In this document: positions 3,614-6,433 of the stretch, piece by piece
How positions within the stretch are numbered: position 1 is the stretch's first letter
How the letters are laid out: every line of letters starts with the position of its first letter
Assembly: GCA_027022125.1 (NCBI GenBank)
Contig: JALVZI010000578.1
Location: forward strand, 1 to 6,433
DNA: 6,433 bases
Direction of reading: 5' to 3'
Source of the DNA: Anaerolineae bacterium
Lineage (GTDB): Bacteria > Chloroflexota > Anaerolineae > 4572-78
Notes under the pieces: model-generated
What the model was told of the DNA's origin: nothing
Databases searched by the model: none
Seen by the model: the letters and a program-made list of their open reading frames with translations, nothing else
Translations under genes and position numbers: made by a program

Positions 3614-5859
3614 GGTGTGCCTCCGGCGGTGTGATAGTTTTTCAGCCATTCGATGAACGGTTGCATGGAGATGTCCATCAATGGGCGGCGGAACTGTGGG
3701 AGCAAATCAAAGGGCAATCCCACTTGATTGTATGCGCCGAAATAATAGGGTGCGGAATAGTAATTTGTGTGTAGTGTGCTTTCGGTCAGATCTTTTAAAT
3801 AATTTTGCAGGATGGCTGCCGCGCGGGCATCGTCGCCTTGAAAATGGGCGAAGGTGGCTTCTGTGCCGACCACCCGAAAATGATTGGGGGAAATGAATTT
3901 CGCTGTGGCGAGCGAATGCTCGGCGGCGGGATTGTTCAGCCCCAATTGCGCCATTGCCAGCCCAGCCCATGCTTCGGCGTTGCGGGAATTATCAGCCAAT
4001 TCTATATTGAAAATCTGCGCGGCGGAGGCATAATCACCCGCCGCCAGCGCCTCCCAGCCGTTTGCTAGCGGTGCGCGATAATTGCCCGCGCCCGGCATTG
4101 ATTGCCGCAGCGGGGTCATCAAAAAATACACATCGTTTGCCAGCGCCGGGTTAATGTCGATGGCTGTGCTGTACCATTTTCGGGCGGCATCATTGTCGCC
4201 CAATTTTTCTGCCATCCAGCCTGCATTCAGCGCCAAAAGGCTGTTTTGCGGTGTAGACTCTGCCACCGCTTGCATTAAAGCGAACCCATCTGCCCGTTGT
4301 CCCGCTTGCCAAAGCATCATAGCAACATTGGCGCGGTGAACAGACCAGTATGGGTCGCGGTTTAGTGCGTCTAACGCTAGCGGTAGCGCATCTGAAATGG
4401 GTACGGTGTCGCCGGTTTCATCTGCCCACCGGACGCTTGCCAGTCCGCATTGAAACTCAAACAGTGTTTTTTCGGGGTATTTCGCCGCCACCGAGCAGAT
4501 ATTTTCCCGCGCCGAAGCCCAATCATTCGCTCGAGCCGCCACCAGTCCGCGCTCATATTGCATGTTGCCGCGCAGTGTCCATCCCCCCGTTGTTATCAAG
4601 ACCCCGAGTGTGGCTGCCAGTAGCCAATTCCCGCGCCGTAGCGGTACGGTTTGCGGTAACTGATGCGTGGCGACTGCTAGCAATAGTAACGCGAAGGCAG
4701 TATAGAGTGGCTGCCACAGCAAATAATCACCAAAATGATGTATTGTTATGGCAGTACCACTGCCGAGCCATGCCGGTGTAAAAGAGTGATTATTGGTCAA
4801 ATCTCCATAAATGCGGAACATTTTCCACCCCACCCATAATCCCCATCCCAACAAAATAATCCCAACAAATCCGGTTTCCGCCATAATTTCCAGCAGCAGG
4901 TTGTGTGCATGTGATGGCACAAACCCGGGGGGGATGGCATTTGTTTGAGCGTACAGTGGTGTAAAAGAAGCAATGCCGTTGCCTGTGAGTGGGCTGGCTA
5001 TAAACAACTGCCATGCGCCATGCCAGATGTCGGCGCGGGCAGCAGTGAATGATTGTTTTCCCCGCCAGAAAATCTGTTGGGCGGCAATGCCGCCGATACC
5101 GACTCCCACCGTCAATCCGGCGATGATTTGTGTGCGGCTCAATTTTCGGAGGCGTTGCCATCCTAACACACCGAGTGTCACTGTGACGCTCGCTACCAAA
5201 CTGATCCAACCGGTACGCGACCCACTGAAGTATTCTGTCAATAGAAAAACCACCAGCAGTATACCCCATCCAATGCGTTTTGTCCCGGTGGTTAAAAAAA
5301 GTTTTACCAATATCAGTGGGATGAACAAGTTTACAAATCCGGCTGTAACATTAGGGTTGGTGAGTAGTACGCCGGGCAGGGTGAACGGTATTGGTGGTAG
5401 TGGAAATAATGTGCCGGTGGTATGTTGCCAGCGTGCCAGCCACGCTGCACCGGGTATTAATTCTATGGCGATGATGAGACTCCCGGTGGAAAATAGGGCA
5501 GTTAACCATTGTTCCGGTGTCCACCCCAAGCCCAGTGAATCTACAAAAAAGAAAAATAGTAGCAACAACAAAACATTCAGTAGGACGAATTTCAAACTAT
5601 ATATCGGTAATGGGGCAAACGCCACCGAGATGAGTTGCCAGAGCACAAAAAGTGTCATCGGCAACGCGAATAACGGCACTGCAAAAGGTTTGTTGCACCG
5701 CTGTCGCCAATAGAGCCAGGCGATACCGCCCAATAGTGTCAGCGATAATCCCACCATTCGCACCAAAAAATACGGACTGAACCATGTTAATGGCAACAGT
5801 AGCAGAACCAATAACCGAGTAAAGAATTGAGCGATTGCAGACAAGCGGTTCACCGGCAT
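3610..5859 (-). CDS. O-antigen ligase/polymerase-fold membrane protein with C-terminal TPR region
   Basis: This is a 749-aa protein. Residues 10-430 form a membrane domain with about a dozen hydrophobic helices of the WaaL/Wzy/PglL superfamily (PF04932). TNPNV is at 167-171, SGSRTGW at 212-218 and ARADIW...SPLTGNG at 274-295. The large outer-loop motif SHAHN is at 316-320, followed by EIMAETGFVG. The Arg of SGSR and the His pair H317/H319 fit the essential Arg/His of the family. Residues about 431-690 are soluble TPR-like helix pairs, clearest at 539-573 and 598-640, probably for protein or substrate contacts outside the membrane. These enzymes transfer or polymerise undecaprenyl-linked glycans; which of the two cannot be told here. 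The ATG at 5859 overlaps the upstream gene by 10 bases; a GTG at 5853 would give a 4-base GTGA overlap instead. G+C is lower than in both neighbours (about 43% in 5221-5280). Confidence 0.88.
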   Translation of the reverse strand: MPVNRLSAIAQFFTRLLVLLLLPLTWFSPYFLVRMVGLSLTLLGGIAWLYWRQRCNKPFAVPLFALPMTLFVLWQLISVAFAPLPIYSLKFVLLNVLLLLLFFFFVDSLGLGWTPEQWLTALFSTGSLIIAIELIPGAAWLARWQHTTGTLFPLPPIPFTLPGVLLTNPNVTAGFVNLFIPLILVKLFLTTGTKRIGWGILLVVFLLTEYFSGSRTGWISLVASVTVTLGVLGWQRLRKLSRTQIIAGLTVGVGIGGIAAQQIFWRGKQSFTAARADIWHGAWQLFIASPLTGNGIASFTPLYAQTNAIPPGFVPSHAHNLLLEIMAETGFVGIILLGWGLWVGWKMFRIYGDLTNNHSFTPAWLGSGTAITIHHFGDYLLWQPLYTAFALLLLAVATHQLPQTVPLRRGNWLLAATLGVLITTGGWTLRGNMQYERGLVAARANDWASARENICSVAAKYPEKTLFEFQCGLASVRWADETGDTVPISDALPLALDALNRDPYWSVHRANVAMMLWQAGQRADGFALMQAVAESTPQNSLLALNAGWMAEKLGDNDAARKWYSTAIDINPALANDVYFLMTPLRQSMPGAGNYRAPLANGWEALAAGDYASAAQIFNIELADNSRNAEAWAGLAMAQLGLNNPAAEHSLATAKFISPNHFRVVGTEATFAHFQGDDARAAAILQNYLKDLTESTLHTNYYSAPYYFGAYNQVGLPFDLLPQFRRPLMDISMQPFIEWLKNYHTAGGTP
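3614..3624 (-). promoter_or_regulatory. Ribosome binding site deciding the GTG start at 3613
   Basis: On the minus strand, GGAGG (3624-3620) is followed by six bases and then GTG (3613-3611), whose last bases overlap the TGA of the upstream gene (3612-3610). A perfect Shine-Dalgarno at ideal spacing, lying inside the upstream coding sequence, argues for coupled translation. It also argues against the longer ATG start 36 bases upstream. Confidence 0.8.
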
Positions 5860-6433
5860 ACCACCTCAAAAATTTGTTCTTGTTCGTCCGAGTAGATTTC
5901 GTGCCCGCAGGCGGGCAAGAAGGTATCCAGCAGAAATTGGCGGGCGCGCGCGTCTGCCGGGGCGAGAAATTCGGTGTCGGCGCGATTGACCATCAAATGC
6001 GAAATACCCTGCGCCCGCAGCGATGCCGCTGCCGCGCCGACCGCCGGTTCGGCAGTGGCAATCCGCGTCCACAGCGACGGCTCAATGTCGGGCACACAGC
6101 GCGCGTCGCCATAATAGCCGCGCGCATCCCACAGTTGCAGCACCCGCGCCGACGGCGGCAGCGTTTGCCGGATGAATTGCTCGGCGGCAAACGGTTCCAC
6201 CCGTTCCGTCAGAAAATCGGCTTTGGAAATACCCCCATCAACGACCCGCAGCGGGCGCACATCGGCAAACCAGATGACGGCATACAGCAGCGTCGCCATC
6301 AGTGTGCCGCCCGCCAGCCCGGCGACAGCAATTCTGCCCAGCGACGGGCGCAGCACTCGCGAAAAAATATCGCTGAGCGTGTGTGCCGTCAAAATACTGA
6401 TCGCGGGGAACAGCGGCAGCAAAAATCGCATGT
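5850..6433 (-). CDS. GT39/ArnT-like membrane glycosyltransferase, C-terminal part; 5' end outside window
   Basis: The last 193 or more codons of a polytopic glycosyltransferase-type protein are visible. Residues are counted from the Met at 6431, which is not taken as the true start. RFLLPLFPAISILTAH (2-17) matches the R(Y/F)LLPLxPxLxLL helix found late in GT39/PMT-like GT-C proteins, and a second helix follows at about 33-55. The soluble tail has AEQFIRQTLPPSARVLQLWDARGYY (about 84-107), the 'yI...lPpdA.Vl..gea..yY' pattern common in the C-terminal domains of these enzymes. Full members run about 450-700 aa, so most of the catalytic part, with its N-terminal Asp/Glu loop, lies beyond 6433. 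They transfer sugars from polyprenyl-phosphate donors on the outer face of the membrane. The gene is G+C-rich (about 68% in 6121-6180) and heads the visible operon. The family call is good; the substrate is unknown. Confidence 0.75.
   Translation of the reverse strand, partial: MRFLLPLFPAISILTAHTLSDIFSRVLRPSLGRIAVAGLAGGTLMATLLYAVIWFADVRPLRVVDGGISKADFLTERVEPFAAEQFIRQTLPPSARVLQLWDARGYYGDARCVPDIEPSLWTRIATAEPAVGAAAASLRAQGISHLMVNRADTEFLAPADARARQFLLDTFLPACGHEIYSDEQEQIFEVVCR
5860..5867 (-). promoter_or_regulatory. Ribosome binding site of the ligase-TPR gene
   Basis: On the minus strand GAGGTG (5867-5862) lies inside the end of the upstream gene. GAGG is 4 bases from the ATG at 5859 and 10 bases from the in-frame GTG at 5853. 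Both spacings are slightly off the ideal, so the start is uncertain by two codons. Confidence 0.55.

Noticed and set aside
3614..3649. ATG 3649 as start of the GT-C-like protein
   Set aside because: It has no Shine-Dalgarno and would overlap the upstream gene by 40 bases. GTG 3613 has GGAGG at 6 bases and a GTGA overlap.
4973..5713. A 246-aa open frame on the plus strand opposite the ligase gene
   Set aside because: There is no recognisable motif, and the composition fits antisense of a hydrophobic protein. The minus-strand frame carries conserved ligase motifs.

Overview
The window reads as chromosomal DNA from an environmental bacterium. The best guess is a Chloroflexota relative (Anaerolineae- or Caldilineae-like), but this is an inference with no marker gene behind it. 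The supports are an S41 peptidase of a type I associate with Chloroflexota, a probable leaderless start, an ACAD10/11-like phosphotransferase, a set of large membrane glycosyltransferase-type proteins, and spacers full of short dispersed palindromic repeats. No rRNA, tRNA, CRISPR array, transposase or phage gene is visible.

Layout: (1) Positions 1-366, plus strand, hold the C-terminal third of an aminoglycoside-phosphotransferase-fold (COG3173-like) protein. (2) Positions 367-728 are a gene-poor spacer. It carries a 95-bp MITE-like palindromic element with 16-bp terminal inverted repeats, a degenerate short tandem motif, a solo hairpin related to the element's ends, and an extended -10 promoter directly before the next gene. 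(3) Positions 729-1976, plus strand, encode a secreted or membrane-anchored PDZ-S41 carboxy-terminal-processing-type protease. Its serine motif is intact, but the usual catalytic lysine position is threonine. (4) Positions 1977-2521 separate converging genes. They hold a hairpin, a 136-bp inverted pair of the CCACAGAGG repeat, a 150-bp composite element built from two inverted GTAG-hairpin units (REPIN-like), and a probable terminator for the minus-strand operon. (5) Positions 2522-6433, minus strand, form a tightly overlapping operon read right to left: the end of a GT39-like membrane glycosyltransferase, a 749-aa O-antigen-ligase/polymerase-fold protein with a C-terminal TPR region, and a polytopic GT-C-like protein.

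The three minus-strand genes overlap by a few bases at both junctions and each downstream gene has its own ribosome binding site, so they are probably co-translated. Together they suggest a cell-surface glycan or glycoprotein pathway: lipid-linked sugar transfer by the GT39/GT-C proteins and en bloc polymerisation or transfer by the ligase. If the host is a Chloroflexota, a group generally regarded as lacking LPS, the acceptor is unlikely to be lipid A. The middle gene is clearly lower in G+C than its two partners.

The most noteworthy observations are the lysine-to-threonine change in the S41 active site, the inverted GTAG-hairpin doublet at 2281-2430, and the concentration of three unrelated-looking palindromic repeat families in spacers only. 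I see no clear previously undescribed protein system here.
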